Below, one piece after another: positions 9,554 to 18,580 of a stretch of 64,000 bases of DNA. The translations under genes were made by a program, and so were the position numbers. Positions within the stretch are counted from its first letter, which is position 1. Each line of letters begins with the position of its first letter. Below the pieces are notes generated by a model. That model did not search any database, was not told where the DNA came from, and worked only from the letters and a program-made list of their open reading frames with translations. Source of the stretch: Methylophaga thiooxydans DMS010 (GTDB lineage Bacteria > Pseudomonadota > Gammaproteobacteria > Nitrosococcales > Methylophagaceae); the NCBI RefSeq assembly GCF_000156355.1, contig NZ_GG657883.1:98467-162466 (forward strand), given 5' to 3'.

Positions 9554-9936
9554 AGAGTGGTTGCGCCAGAGGAAATAGAAATCCATTGACCACTGCTATT
9601 TTTGCAAGCATCCAATGACTTCACTTCAGTGAATTGTTCTTTTTTAATCGTGAGTTCATAAGCGAGACAAGGGTAGTGACCGTAGGAGTAATGATGATCA
9701 ATGACGATCTCATAAGCTGTGCCCGTCTGTTCATTTAACCAATAATGACGTGTACCAAGCGCTTCGGTTGATAGCACTTTTTGTGTTTGTTGCAGATCAC
9801 TCGTTGTCATCGACGTTTCGGTATCAATACCGGCCTCAACGCCCGCGAGCAAATCGAGGGAAGCGTCAGCACTGGTGATAAATACGAAAGCGGTTATTGA
9901 GGTAACCCCCAAAAAACGTAACCTTTTAAACGACAT
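9550..9936 (-). CDS. Exported protein resembling the C-terminal domain of RT0821/Lpp0805 surface proteins
   Basis: A 128-residue protein with a signal peptide (residues ~1-26, ITAFVFITSADA). The C-terminal half carries WLNEQTGTAYEIVI, HYPCLAYELTIKK and DACKNSSGQWISI. This is the pattern of the small beta domain at the end of Rickettsia-type 17 kDa and RT0821/Lpp0805 surface proteins: NxxTGxxY, then PCRxY, then xACRxxDGxW. Here the glycine-zipper part usually in front is short. The two cysteines could form a disulphide. Function is unknown; a cell-envelope role is likely. Confidence 0.6.
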   Translation of the reverse strand: MSFKRLRFLGVTSITAFVFITSADASLDLLAGVEAGIDTETSMTTSDLQQTQKVLSTEALGTRHYWLNEQTGTAYEIVIDHHYSYGHYPCLAYELTIKKEQFTEVKSLDACKNSSGQWISISSGATTL

Positions 9937-10075
9937 ATAGTTTCATTATGGAATACGGGTATGTTATTAAAATACGGTTGGCATTTTCACGGATGAGCAA
10001 ATCATCCTATTAAGTCGGGAGTTTTTTCCCGAAACCGACTGAATGTTACCGTTAACTGCGTCACAACGTTCTAAT

Positions 10076-10501
10076 TTATTCATTCGTTTTACAGATATTA
10101 CCAAGGAGACGCAAGGCTGTTTGAACTTGATAAGTGAGCGTGTGGTGTTGCCTTAGATATTTTTGTTGAGTGATATAGGCTTCTCGTTCAAGTGCGATCC
10201 TTTCCTTACATGGCATTGGCATCTCTGTCATTTTTCCTGCTTGATGTTGCAGGTAATGCACCATTTCATGAACAACAAAACTTTTTGCTGTAATGCTGTC
10301 ATTCAGGTTTAAAGACTCATCAAAAAAGATGGAAGCCGATTCGTGATCATAGTAGGCAACTGCATGACACCGTTGCCCTCCACAAAGTATCTCTTCTAGC
10401 TGTTCGTGAGGGACCGCAAGCACATTAGGAGGCGTCTCCGGCTCCGGGTAATGACTCAGGCTCGCTGCCCACATTACTAACCCTCCGACAAGCTGTTGCA
10501 T
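10076..10501 (-). CDS. Putative HExxH metallopeptidase-like protein
   Basis: A 141-residue protein with an N-terminal hydrophobic stretch and a central VVHEMVHYLQHQAG, a zincin-type HExxH motif. A downstream ALEREAYITQQKYL supplies a glutamate that could be the third zinc ligand. This arrangement is like DUF6647-type small exported proteins, but I cannot confirm the family. Cysteines at CGGQRCHAVAY and MPCKERI may form disulphides. The start ATG follows AAGGAGCAAGGG, a strong ribosome binding site. It stands alone, with no operon partner. Confidence 0.65.
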   Translation of the reverse strand: MQQLVGGLVMWAASLSHYPEPETPPNVLAVPHEQLEEILCGGQRCHAVAYYDHESASIFFDESLNLNDSITAKSFVVHEMVHYLQHQAGKMTEMPMPCKERIALEREAYITQQKYLRQHHTLTYQVQTALRLLGNICKTNE

Positions 10502-10887
10502 CCCTTGCTCCTTGCAGTGACTGATACAGCATGGACAGTAAAGTACCAGACAGAGTTTCTGCTAGAGGAGAAATGCTGAAGTGGTAGAAGCGAAGGATAT
10601 AAGCTCGGGTATGTCTTTAGATATTCTGCGAGTTGGTTATTCCGGATATAGTTCAGAATAAATTCTTCAACTAACTGAAAATCACATCGCGACAAAATTG
10701 CCCAGTATTATTAAGATTGTCCCGCAGACATAACCATCTTTATGAGAATACTTACCAGCAAGGCAATGAGTGAGCATTTAGCAGAAAGCAATGCATAGGA
10801 TATGGCTGCCAGCCTATTTTTTAATACGTAAATGTGTAAGCAAGCAGACCGTTAGAAATGGCCATTAGCATGTTGGCGCAGTAGAAA
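10502..10887. other. Gene-poor stretch
   Basis: No convincing gene is visible here. One minus-strand open frame of 72 codons (10477-10695) overlaps the start of the HExxH gene, lacks a good ribosome binding site and has an unlikely composition, so I do not call it. The only signals are those belonging to the tRNA gene immediately to the right. Confidence 0.5.
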
Positions 10888-10921
10888 CAAAAAAGCCCCA
10901 AGTCGCAATGACTTAGGGCTT
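10888..10921 (-). terminator. Rho-independent terminator of tRNA-Ser
   Basis: On the minus strand, directly after the tRNA, AGCCCTAAGTC pairs with GACTTGGGGCT around a five-base loop and runs into TTTTTT. It is six bases past the encoded CCA end, as expected for a monocistronic tRNA transcript. Confidence 0.85.
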
Positions 10922-10926
10922 ATATT

Positions 10927-11016
10927 TGGCGGAGGGACAGGGATTTGAACCCTGGAAGGTCGTTAAACCTTGCTGGTTTTCAAGACCAGTGCATTCAGCC
11001 GCTCTGCCATCCCTCC
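10927..11016 (-). tRNA. tRNA-Ser (anticodon UGA)
   Basis: A 90-base tRNA with encoded CCA. The acceptor stem GGAGGGA pairs with TCCCTCC and the T arm contains GGTTCAAATCC. The anticodon stem CTGGT encloses a seven-base loop with TGA as anticodon. The long variable arm is the class II feature of serine tRNAs. It reads UCA and related serine codons. It has its own promoter and terminator, so it is a single-gene transcript. Confidence 0.96.
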
Positions 11017-11034
11017 GAAGATGCGAAATAATAC

Positions 11035-11063
11035 ATAACATGGCCTTGTAACACAACCGTCAA
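11035..11063 (-). promoter_or_regulatory. Sigma-70-type promoter of tRNA-Ser
   Basis: On the minus strand TTGACG (11063-11058) and TGTTAT (11040-11035) are separated by 17 bases and lie about 19 bases before the tRNA 5' end. The -35 box matches five of six consensus positions, the -10 box four of six. Confidence 0.65.
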
Positions 11064-11174
11064 AACAAAATTAATTGTCTCTCGTGTAATTCTATTGCCA
11101 TTTAGAACTTATAGAGTAGGATGTTGTCATTGCATTTGAGATATTTCATCAACTTTAGTTACGGAGACATACTG

Positions 11175-11846
11175 ATGGATTACAACGCACAATCGACTGT
11201 CGCACGTTCGCAACAGTCAGTTTTACAGACGAACAAGCTTTTGCGAAATACTTACAGCTTGTTAGCCATGACGCTGGTATTCAGTGCTATGACAGCAGGC
11301 CTGTCTATGGCATTTAATTTACCGCACCCTGGAATAATCTTAACGCTGGTAGGTTACTTTGGTTTGTTATTCCTGACGGCTAAGTTGCGCAACAGCGCAT
11401 GGGGCTTGGTGTCTGTATTTGCTCTAACAGGCTTTATGGGCTTCACATTAGGGCCGATTGTTAATGCTTATTTAGGCCTGCCTAATGGCCATGAAATTGT
11501 AATGCAGGCGCTGGGCGGTACTGGCATTATCTTCTTTGCTTTATCTGCCTATGCAGTAAAAAGTCAGAAAGACTTTAGTTTTATGGGCGGTTTCCTGTTT
11601 GTCGGTATCTTGGTCGCTTTTCTCGCAGGCTTAGCCGCTGTGTTTTTCGAAATGCCCGGTTTGTCACTCGCGGTTTCTGCGATGTTTGTATTACTGATGG
11701 CAGGTCTGATTTTGTTTGAGACAAGCCAAATCGTAAATGGTGGTGAAACTAACTACATAATGGCGACGGTAACGCTGTATGTCAGTATCTACAACCTGTT
11801 TACCAGTTTGTTACATCTGTTGGGTGCCTTTGCTGGCGACGATTGA
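11175..11846 (+). CDS. Bax inhibitor-1/YccA family membrane protein
   Basis: A 223-residue protein with seven predicted transmembrane helices. The N-terminus (MDYNAQSTVARSQQSVLQTN) and the QTNKLLRNTYSLLAMTLVFS segment are typical of YccA, which in E. coli interacts with and modulates the FtsH protease. The conserved LFETSQIVNGGETNYI loop carries the acidic residues linked to pH-sensitive transport in this superfamily. I chose ATG 11175, which follows ACGGAGACATACTG, rather than an upstream ATG lacking a site. A terminator follows the gene. Confidence 0.93.
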   Translation: MDYNAQSTVARSQQSVLQTNKLLRNTYSLLAMTLVFSAMTAGLSMAFNLPHPGIILTLVGYFGLLFLTAKLRNSAWGLVSVFALTGFMGFTLGPIVNAYLGLPNGHEIVMQALGGTGIIFFALSAYAVKSQKDFSFMGGFLFVGILVAFLAGLAAVFFEMPGLSLAVSAMFVLLMAGLILFETSQIVNGGETNYIMATVTLYVSIYNLFTSLLHLLGAFAGDD

Positions 11847-11877
11847 TGAACTAACTGAATCAAACTGTTTTCTAAGT

Positions 11878-11905
11878 AAACCCCGCTTCGCGGGGTTTAT
11901 TTTTA
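11878..11905 (+). terminator. Rho-independent terminator after the yccA-like gene
   Basis: AAACCCCGC and GCGGGGTTT form a perfect nine-base stem around a TTC loop, followed by ATTTTT. It lies just before the start of the DUF2892 gene and separates the two units, though some readthrough is likely. Confidence 0.85.
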
Positions 11906-11916
11906 TGGAGACAATA

Positions 11917-12141
11917 ATGAAAATAAACTTAGGAAAATGGGATCGTCTTTTACGGATACTCTCTGGCGTAGTTATAATGATGGTTGCGTTGTATTATCAG
12001 AGTTGGTGGTTCTGGTTCTTATTAGGAGCTGCATTATTGCTTAACGGTCTGACGGGCCGTTGTGGTGGTTATGCATTATTTGGCTTCTCCACTGCTGATA
12101 AAACCTGTGACTTGCCGGATCAACAACAGCCCGGTAAATAA
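11917..12141 (+). CDS. DUF2892 family small membrane protein
   Basis: A 74-residue protein. MKINLGKWDRLLRILSG is the DUF2892 signature, followed by two hydrophobic helices with a WWFWFLLGAALLLNGLTG turn and a C-terminal GRCGGYALFGFST. The same module is found alone or fused to rhodanese in YgaP. Its role is unknown, often inferred as membrane anchoring in sulfur metabolism. The start ATG is preceded by ATGGAGACAATA. It lies 12 bases upstream of moaA and may be cotranscribed with it. Confidence 0.85.
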   Translation: MKINLGKWDRLLRILSGVVIMMVALYYQSWWFWFLLGAALLLNGLTGRCGGYALFGFSTADKTCDLPDQQQPGK

Positions 12142-12153
12142 ACGGATACAGAA

Positions 12154-13161
12154 ATGACTTCATTACCAACACAATTAGTGGATCGCTTTGGAAGGCAAGT
12201 GACATACGTGCGTATGTCGATCACCGACCGTTGTGATTTTCGTTGTGTCTATTGCATGGACGAAGAAATGACGTTCATGCCACGTGAGCAGTTGCTGACA
12301 TTAGAGGAAATCGTTTTTCTGATGCGTGCTTTTTGCGAACTCGGTGTGGAAAAAGTACGTATTACCGGTGGTGAACCACTGATTCGCCGCAATGTTGATT
12401 GGTTATTTGAGCAAATAGGGCAGTTAAAGCATGATACAGCGCTTAATGAGCTGACGCTGACGACTAATGGCTCTCAGTTGCCAAAACATGCTGAGGCGCT
12501 AGTTAAAGCCGGTGTAGACCGTATCAATATCAGTTTGGATTCCCTGAAAGCCGACAAGTTTAAAGCCTTGACTCGAACGGGCGAGCTTGAGCAAGTATTG
12601 GCTGGCATAGATGCGGCAAAACAAGCCGGCTTCAAACGCATTAAACTCAATGCGGTCATCATGAAAGGTCGTAATGAAGATGAAATTATCGATTTGGCGC
12701 AATTTGCCATCGATAACGAGATGGATATTTCTTACATAGAAGAAATGCCATTAGGGCACGTCGATCATGAACGCGGCGAGAGTTATTGTTCTAGTGACGA
12801 AGTGCTAGAGACATTACAAACACGCTTTGATTTGCAGCCAAGTATTGCCAAAACGGGCGGACCTTCACGCTATTATCAAGTCGCTGGTTCCAATAGCCGT
12901 ATCGGCTTCATATCACCGCATAGCCATAATTTCTGTAGCACGTGTAACCGTGTCAGGGTGACAACAGAAGGGCGTCTCTTGCTTTGTTTAGGCCAAGAGC
13001 ACTCTATGGACCTGCGTGACATTATTCGACGCCATCCGGGCGATATGGACAAACTTAAGTCTGCCATTGTGAAATCGATGGATATCAAACCGGAAGGTCA
13101 TGACTTTGATATTGAAGCAAAACCGGTTATTTTCCGGCATATGAGTGTCACGGGTGGTTAA
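12154..13161 (+). CDS. moaA: GTP 3',8-cyclase MoaA
   Basis: A 335-residue radical SAM enzyme that starts molybdenum cofactor synthesis by converting GTP to 3',8-cyclo-GTP. The N-terminal SAM-cluster motif TDRCDFRCVYCM and the C-terminal cluster motif FCSTCNRVR...CL are both present, as is ITGGEPLIRR. The protein ends in the conserved C-terminal GG dipeptide needed for activity. It overlaps fdhD by 17 bases. The pairing suggests molybdopterin supply for a formate dehydrogenase, although no such enzyme is in the window. Confidence 0.97.
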   Translation: MTSLPTQLVDRFGRQVTYVRMSITDRCDFRCVYCMDEEMTFMPREQLLTLEEIVFLMRAFCELGVEKVRITGGEPLIRRNVDWLFEQIGQLKHDTALNELTLTTNGSQLPKHAEALVKAGVDRINISLDSLKADKFKALTRTGELEQVLAGIDAAKQAGFKRIKLNAVIMKGRNEDEIIDLAQFAIDNEMDISYIEEMPLGHVDHERGESYCSSDEVLETLQTRFDLQPSIAKTGGPSRYYQVAGSNSRIGFISPHSHNFCSTCNRVRVTTEGRLLLCLGQEHSMDLRDIIRRHPGDMDKLKSAIVKSMDIKPEGHDFDIEAKPVIFRHMSVTGG

Positions 13162-13975
13162 CTACCAACCGCAAATGACCAATGCTGGTATTCACCGGCT
13201 ACACAAAACAACCGTTATTAACGAAAACGGTGAAAGCCGAGAAATGGCTTTGACTGGTGAACGTCCTCTGACGATATATCTCAATACCATTGAAATTGTT
13301 ACTTTGATGACGCTAGGGGCTCAACCTGAGTTGTTGACACTGGGCTATCTGCGTAATCAAGGTTTGGTGGATAAGCTTGATGATATTGAGTCCATACAGG
13401 TTGATTGGGATGTTGAGGCCGTTGCTGTCACGACACGAACACCAAAAGATAATATCAACGAATTAACATCACGACGAACGGTAACCAGCGGCTGTGGGCA
13501 GGGCACTATGTTCGGTCATGTGATGGACTCTTTATCTGATCTGAAACTACAGTGTCCAAGGTTCAGTGCTGAGTCACTTTATGCGGTGTTGAAGGCTTTG
13601 ACCGAATACAATGAAATGTACAAGCAGGCCGGGGCCGTGCATGGTTGTGCTTTATGTGAAGGCACTGATATTCAGATTTTTGTCGAAGATGTTGGTAGGC
13701 ACAACGCAGTAGATGCGATTTCAGGTTGGATGTGGCTGAATAATATAAAAGGTCACGATAAAGTGTTTTATACAACGGGGCGCTTAACCTCCGAAATGGT
13801 GATCAAAGTCGCTCAGATGCAAGTACCGTTACTATTGTCACGCTCTGGTGTGACTGAGATGGGGCTTAAACTAGCACAGCAGATTGGTATTGGCATGGTG
13901 GCACGAGCTAAGGGGCGACACTTTCTCGTCTATAACGGTATCGAAGCGTTTCAGTTGCCACAAACGGCAAACTAA
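13145..13975 (+). CDS. fdhD: Sulfur carrier protein FdhD
   Basis: A 276-residue protein of the FdhD family, which passes sulfur from a cysteine desulfurase to the molybdenum cofactor of formate dehydrogenase. Family blocks include MALTGERPLTIYLN, MTLGAQPELLTLGYL, VEDVGRHNAVDAISG and FYTTGRLTSEMVIK. In E. coli the loop carries C-x-x-C; here SGCGQG keeps the first cysteine but has Gly in the second position, while HGCALCEG supplies two other cysteines. The start is GTG at 13145 inside the moaA end. It indicates that a formate dehydrogenase is encoded elsewhere. Confidence 0.93.
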   Translation: MSRVVNYQPQMTNAGIHRLHKTTVINENGESREMALTGERPLTIYLNTIEIVTLMTLGAQPELLTLGYLRNQGLVDKLDDIESIQVDWDVEAVAVTTRTPKDNINELTSRRTVTSGCGQGTMFGHVMDSLSDLKLQCPRFSAESLYAVLKALTEYNEMYKQAGAVHGCALCEGTDIQIFVEDVGRHNAVDAISGWMWLNNIKGHDKVFYTTGRLTSEMVIKVAQMQVPLLLSRSGVTEMGLKLAQQIGIGMVARAKGRHFLVYNGIEAFQLPQTAN

Positions 13976-14403
13976 CTGTCTATTTCGTCGAGCTTTTCCA
14001 GTTGTTTTGCTTGATCCCAGAAGCTGTCTAATTCAGTCAGACTATAATCAGAAAAACGTTTTCCCTCAGCACTGACACGGGTTTCAACATAATTAAAGCG
14101 ACGATAGAATTTCTGGTTACAACCCGCCAATGCTTGCTCAGGATTAATATCAAGATGTCTTGCCAGATTACAGCAGGCAAACATCAAATCGCCTAATTCA
14201 GACTGAATGAGACTTTTAGCCGAATGGTTGTTGATTTCGTGTCTTAACTCATCAAGTTCTTCTTGAACTTTGTCGATGACACCGCTGATATCAGGCCAGT
14301 CAAAGCCTATTTCCGCTGCTTTTTTCTGCATAGCAACAGCAAACGCCAGGGTATCCTTCTGATCGCAATCTACCCGGTTAAGTATGAATTCTTTTTCTGA
14401 CAT
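13972..14403 (-). CDS. MazG-family nucleotide pyrophosphohydrolase, single domain
   Basis: A 143-residue protein that corresponds to the C-terminal half of the tandem-domain MazG of E. coli (263 residues). IDKVQEELDELRHEI and SELGDLMFACCNLARHL carry the EExxE and ExxD motifs that bind magnesium. The family hydrolyses nucleoside triphosphates, removing non-canonical or excess nucleotides. It is convergent with fdhD (four-base overlap of the ends) and two bases downstream of the hslR stop region, in the acs-hslR-mazG unit. Confidence 0.88.
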   Translation of the reverse strand: MSEKEFILNRVDCDQKDTLAFAVAMQKKAAEIGFDWPDISGVIDKVQEELDELRHEINNHSAKSLIQSELGDLMFACCNLARHLDINPEQALAGCNQKFYRRFNYVETRVSAEGKRFSDYSLTELDSFWDQAKQLEKLDEIDS

Positions 14404-14405
14404 CG

Positions 14406-14807
14406 CTACGTTTGACGAGTGAACTTGATGATGTGACGTCGATCCCGCTTGCTAGGGCGACCTTTTTGCTGACGGAAGCCTAATGGCTCGTTTTTGATTT
14501 GCTCACGCAACGCTTCACGCTTTTTCTGGCTATCAGGTGTTTCTTGATAGAGTTGTTGCGCTTCTGTCGCTGGACGTCGTTGCAGATTGAGACCCGCTAC
14601 AATAATTTCAAATTCGTAAGGTGGTTTTGAGATAGTCAGAGTATCTTCAACCCGCACCGTACGGCTGGGTTTGGCACGTTGCTTGTTGAGATGAACTTTG
14701 CCACCGTTGATGGCTTCAACGGCAAGGCTGCGGGTTTTATAAAACCGCGCAGCCCATAACCATTTATCTAATCGTTGTGATTCAGAACTTGTGTCCTGTT
14801 TCGCCAT
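14406..14807 (-). CDS. hslR: S4-domain heat-shock RNA-binding protein Hsp15
   Basis: A 133-residue protein. The S4 RNA-binding domain spans residues ~12-60 (RLDKWLWAARFYKTRSLAVEAINGG and KPSRTVRVEDTLTI), and the C-terminus is a basic tail ending GRPSKRDRRH. Hsp15 binds stalled 50S subunits that carry peptidyl-tRNA and helps recycle them. It overlaps the acs stop by one base (TAATG), so it is translated from the acs transcript. Confidence 0.93.
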   Translation of the reverse strand: MAKQDTSSESQRLDKWLWAARFYKTRSLAVEAINGGKVHLNKQRAKPSRTVRVEDTLTISKPPYEFEIIVAGLNLQRRPATEAQQLYQETPDSQKKREALREQIKNEPLGFRQQKGRPSKRDRRHIIKFTRQT

Positions 14808-16771
14808 TAAGCCTTACCTTGGAGTTGCAGTAATATCGATTCATTTTCTAGTGTCGAAGTATCCTGCGTGATTTCTTCTCCCTTGGCAATAGCACGAAGC
14901 AGACGGCGCATAATCTTACCTGAACGGGTTTTAGGTAGATTGTCCGAATAACGAATATCATCCGGCTTGGCGATAGGGCCAATTTCAGTACCCACCCAAT
15001 TACGCAATTCTTGCGTCATCTCATCGTCGATACCACCTTCAGGTCGCTCACCTTTCAACACCACATAAGCAAACACCGCTTCACCCTTAACATCATGGGG
15101 ACGACCCACAACTGCGGCTTCAGCAACTTTAGGGTGAGCAACTAAAGCGGATTCAATTTCCATGGTGCCCAGTCGGTGACCAGAGACATTTAGCACATCA
15201 TCAATGCGTCCCATGATCCAATAGAAACCATCGACATCCTGACGAGCGCTGTCACCTGCGAGGTAAAACTTACCATCGAAATAGGGCCAGTAAGTATCTT
15301 TGTAGCGTTGGTCATCACCCCAAATAGTTTGGATCATGGATGGCCAAGGTTTGCGTATTACCAGATAACCACCTTGATTTGCTTTGGTGATTTCTTCACC
15401 ATCATCATTGACGATGGCGGCATCGATACCCGGTAATGGTCGGGTACAGGAGCCCGGTTTAGCATGCGTCACGCCTGGAACCGGGGCTATCATATGAGCC
15501 CCCGTTTCGGTTTGCCACCAGGTGTCGACAATAGGGCAACGACCACCACCAATGACATTGTAGTACCACATCCAGGCTTCAGGATTAATCGGTTCACCTA
15601 CGGTGCCTAGCAAACGTAATGCAGACAGATCGTAACCTTTAGGAACATCATCACCCACTTTCATCAAAGCCCGAATAGCAGTAGGTGCCGTGTAGAAAAT
15701 AGTGACGCCATGACGTTGGCAAACATCCCAGAAGCGGCCCGCATCCGGTACGGTTGGCACACCTTCGTAGATAACTTGGGTTGCGCCTGTGGCAAGCGGA
15801 CCATAAGCAACATAGGTATGACCCGTAATCCAGCCCACATCAGCAGTACACCAGAAAACATCGCTGTCTTGGATATCAAACACCCAACGCATCGAGGTAA
15901 TGGCATTAAGCAAGTAACCACCACAGCCATGTTGAATACCTTTGGGTTTACCGGTCGAGCCTGATGTGTAGAGCAGAAACAACGGATCAGCAGCATCCAT
16001 CCACTCTGGTTCACAGGTGTCGGGTTGATCACGCGTGATGTCTGTCCACCAGACATCACGGCTTGGATTCATTCGCACATCATGGCCGGTACGTTTGAAC
16101 ACAATAACCGTTTCGACCGTGTCACACGCACCATCAAGCGCTTGATCGGTGGTGTTTTTCAGCTCAACGATTTTGCCACCACGGTGACCACCATCGGCAG
16201 TAATAACCAGTTTTGCACCGGTGTCTTCAATGCGGTCTTTTAATGATGAAGCAGAGAAACCTCCAAACACGACCGAGTGAATTGCACCAATACGGGCACA
16301 AGCCTGCATCGCAATCACCGCTTCGGTGATCATTGGCATATAAATAACAACCCGGTCACCTTTGGTAACACCCTGAGCCTTCAGCGCGTTAGCAAAGACG
16401 CATACCCGTTGATGAAGATCACGGTAGCTGATGTGTTCAACATCACCTTGTTCGCCTTCGAATATGATGGCTGTCTTATCAGCATTTTTTTCTAATTGGC
16501 GATCCAGACAGTTGTACGACACATTCAGTTTGCCGTCTGGAAACCAGCGGTAATGTGGTGCATTGGAGTCATCTAGTGTTTTTGCGAAAGGTTGTTTCCA
16601 ATCAATTTCAGCACGGGCAACGTCTGCCCAGAAACCTTCATGATCTTGTTCAGCGCGTTGATACAACGCTTCAAGCTGTTCTGCATGCAGTGAAGCCGTA
16701 TCAACAAACGCTTTGCTGGGGGGGAATTGACGGTCTTCGTGTAAGGTTGATTCGATATTTTCTTGAGCCAT
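14807..16771 (-). CDS. acs: Acetyl-CoA synthetase
   Basis: A 654-residue AMP-forming ligase, almost the same length as E. coli Acs. It carries the P-loop [14 protein letters not shown], the acetate pocket [10 protein letters not shown] and the hinge/acyl-adenylate motifs. The regulatory acetylation lysine lies in [14 protein letters not shown]. It activates acetate to acetyl-CoA through acetyl-AMP. I chose ATG 16771 (MAQENIEST), preceded by AAAAGGTGTCGCT, over an upstream start that adds an implausible tail. It lies next to the aldehyde dehydrogenase on the same strand, which gives an acetaldehyde-to-acetate-to-acetyl-CoA route. Confidence 0.97.
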   Translation of the reverse strand: MAQENIESTLHEDRQFPPSKAFVDTASLHAEQLEALYQRAEQDHEGFWADVARAEIDWKQPFAKTLDDSNAPHYRWFPDGKLNVSYNCLDRQLEKNADKTAIIFEGEQGDVEHISYRDLHQRVCVFANALKAQGVTKGDRVVIYMPMITEAVIAMQACARIGAIHSVVFGGFSASSLKDRIEDTGAKLVITADGGHRGGKIVELKNTTDQALDGACDTVETVIVFKRTGHDVRMNPSRDVWWTDITRDQPDTCEPEWMDAADPLFLLYTSGSTGKPKGIQHGCGGYLLNAITSMRWVFDIQDSDVFWCTADVGWITGHTYVAYGPLATGATQVIYEGVPTVPDAGRFWDVCQRHGVTIFYTAPTAIRALMKVGDDVPKGYDLSALRLLGTVGEPINPEAWMWYYNVIGGGRCPIVDTWWQTETGAHMIAPVPGVTHAKPGSCTRPLPGIDAAIVNDDGEEITKANQGGYLVIRKPWPSMIQTIWGDDQRYKDTYWPYFDGKFYLAGDSARQDVDGFYWIMGRIDDVLNVSGHRLGTMEIESALVAHPKVAEAAVVGRPHDVKGEAVFAYVVLKGERPEGGIDDEMTQELRNWVGTEIGPIAKPDDIRYSDNLPKTRSGKIMRRLLRAIAKGEEITQDTSTLENESILLQLQGKA

Positions 16772-16848
16772 ATAGCGACACCTTTTCATTATTATGTTCA
16801 GCCAGAGTACCACTGTACAACGGTTGAGATGGCGTGTTAAGCAGACAC

Positions 16849-16887
16849 AAAAAACTCCCCCAAAAGCGAGTGAACTTAAGGGAGAGT
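16849..16887 (-). terminator. Rho-independent terminator after the aldehyde dehydrogenase gene
   Basis: On the minus strand ACTCTCCC (16887-16880) pairs with GGGGGAGT (16861-16854), one G-U pair, and is followed by TTTTTTG. It lies between the aldehyde dehydrogenase stop (16906) and acs, so the two genes need separate promoters or partial readthrough. Confidence 0.75.
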
Positions 16888-16905
16888 GATTTGTTTAGTT
16901 GATTT

Positions 16906-18426
16906 CTAGAAGAAACCCAGCGGACTGGTGCTATAGCTAACCAGCAGATTCTTGGTTTGTTGGTAGTGTTCCAACGCCATTTTGTGCGTTTCACGACCAA
17001 CACCCGATTTTTTGTAGCCACCAAAGGCAGCGTGAGCGGGGTAGGCGTGATAACAGTTAGTCCATACACGACCAGCCTGAATGGCTCGTCCCATACGGTA
17101 TGCCAGGTTCATATCACGGGTCCACAAACCGGCCCCCAAGCCAAATTCGGTATCGTTGGCGATTTCCAATGCTTCAGCTTCATCTTTAAAGGTGGTGACT
17201 GAGACAACCGGACCAAAGATTTCTTCCTGGAAGATCCGCATTTTGTTGTGGCCTTTCATCAGCGTTGGCTGAATGTAATAGCCACTGTCGAATTCAGCAC
17301 CTAATTGTTCTACAGAACCCCCCATCAGGACTTCTGCACCTTCTGCTTTACCGATATCAACATAACCCAAGATTTTTTCAAACTGCATTTGAGATGCTTG
17401 AGCACCGACTTGAACATCAGTATCCAGTGGGTTACCACGTTTGATTGCTTTGGCGCGTTCCATTACGATTTGGATGAATTCGTCGTAAATGCTTTCTTGA
17501 ATCAATGCACGAGAAGGGCAGGTACAAACTTCACCTTGGTTAAAGAAAGCCAGGACCATACCTTCAGCAGCCTTTTCAATGAAGTCTTTTTCCTGATTCA
17601 TGATGTCTTCAAAGAAGATATTAGGTGATTTGCCACCTAACTCTGTCGTGGAAGGAATGATGTTTTCTGCCGCACGTTTCATGATGTGCGAGCCGACAGG
17701 TGTTGAACCTGTGAAAGCGATTTTGGCGATACGTGTGCTAGAGGCTAATGCTTCCCCGGCAACACGACCCATGCCGTTGACGATATTGAGTACGCCGCCT
17801 GGCAATAAGTCACCGATAACTTCCATTAATTTCAAAATAGAAACCGGTGTTGATTCCGCTGGTTTCATGACAACGCAGTTACCGGCGGCCAGCGCGGGTG
17901 CCAGTTTCCATGCTGCCATCAGTAATGGGAAGTTCCACGGAATGATTTGACCCACAACACCTAAAGGTTCATGGAAGTGATAGGCAACGGTATTCTCATC
18001 GATTTCACCCATGGTGCCTTCTTGCGAACGCAGGCAGCCGGCAAAATAGCGGAAATGATCTGCCGCCAACGGCACGTCAGCATTTAGCGTTTCACGGACG
18101 GCTTTACCGTTATCCCATGTTTCCGCAACAGCGAGCATTTCGAGGTTTTCTTCAATACGATCAGCAATTTTCAGCAAGACTCTTGAGCGTTCTTGAACTG
18201 ATGTTTTGCCCCATTGATCTTTGACGGCATGCGCCGCATCAAGGGCTAAATTAATATCTTCTTCGGTAGATTCTGGGATTTGGCAGAATACTTCGCCGGT
18301 GACTGGCGTAATATTATCGAAGTACTCACCTTTAACTGGGGCAACCCATTTGCCACCAATAAAGTTTTCATAGCGCGCGTCAAAGTTGACGACGGCACCT
18401 TCAGTTCCTGGTTTTGCGTAGATCAT
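16906..18426 (-). CDS. NAD(P)-dependent aldehyde dehydrogenase, acetaldehyde type (ExaC/AldB-like)
   Basis: A 506-residue class I aldehyde dehydrogenase. The nucleotide-binding [13 protein letters not shown], the general-base Glu in [13 protein letters not shown] and the nucleophilic Cys in [11 protein letters not shown] are present, as is the ending [14 protein letters not shown]. The overall sequence is like the ethanol- and acetaldehyde-induced AldB/ExaC group that oxidises acetaldehyde to acetate. It is transcribed divergently from an AraC-family regulator and followed by a terminator, then acs. The substrate is inferred from family and neighbours. Confidence 0.92.
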   Translation of the reverse strand: MIYAKPGTEGAVVNFDARYENFIGGKWVAPVKGEYFDNITPVTGEVFCQIPESTEEDINLALDAAHAVKDQWGKTSVQERSRVLLKIADRIEENLEMLAVAETWDNGKAVRETLNADVPLAADHFRYFAGCLRSQEGTMGEIDENTVAYHFHEPLGVVGQIIPWNFPLLMAAWKLAPALAAGNCVVMKPAESTPVSILKLMEVIGDLLPGGVLNIVNGMGRVAGEALASSTRIAKIAFTGSTPVGSHIMKRAAENIIPSTTELGGKSPNIFFEDIMNQEKDFIEKAAEGMVLAFFNQGEVCTCPSRALIQESIYDEFIQIVMERAKAIKRGNPLDTDVQVGAQASQMQFEKILGYVDIGKAEGAEVLMGGSVEQLGAEFDSGYYIQPTLMKGHNKMRIFQEEIFGPVVSVTTFKDEAEALEIANDTEFGLGAGLWTRDMNLAYRMGRAIQAGRVWTNCYHAYPAHAAFGGYKKSGVGRETHKMALEHYQQTKNLLVSYSTSPLGFF

Positions 18427-18502
18427 GTTTTTATCTCTCTCTGTCTAATAATTTATATATAAGTAATGATGCAGGATAAATCCGAGCTTCATCATTGTGC
18501 TT

Positions 18503-18534
18503 GACTGTAATTCTCAATTACTTGACTTACAGTC
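18503..18534. promoter_or_regulatory. Inverted repeat between aldehyde dehydrogenase and AraC regulator; candidate operator
   Basis: GACTGTAA (18503-18510) and TTACAGTC (18527-18534) are perfect inverted eight-mers separated by 16 bases, 24 bases centre to centre. They lie in the 154-base gap between the divergent aldehyde dehydrogenase and araC-type genes. Position and spacing (about two helical turns) suit a dimeric regulator, probably the adjacent AraC-family protein. This is inference; no binding data exist in the sequence. Confidence 0.5.
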
Positions 18535-18580
18535 CAGAAGAGTTCCAAAATCTTATTACAACACTATTAAAGATAACACG

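Noticed and set aside
10477-10695. 72-codon minus-strand open frame
   Set aside because: It overlaps the start of the HExxH gene, has no good ribosome binding site and an unlikely composition.
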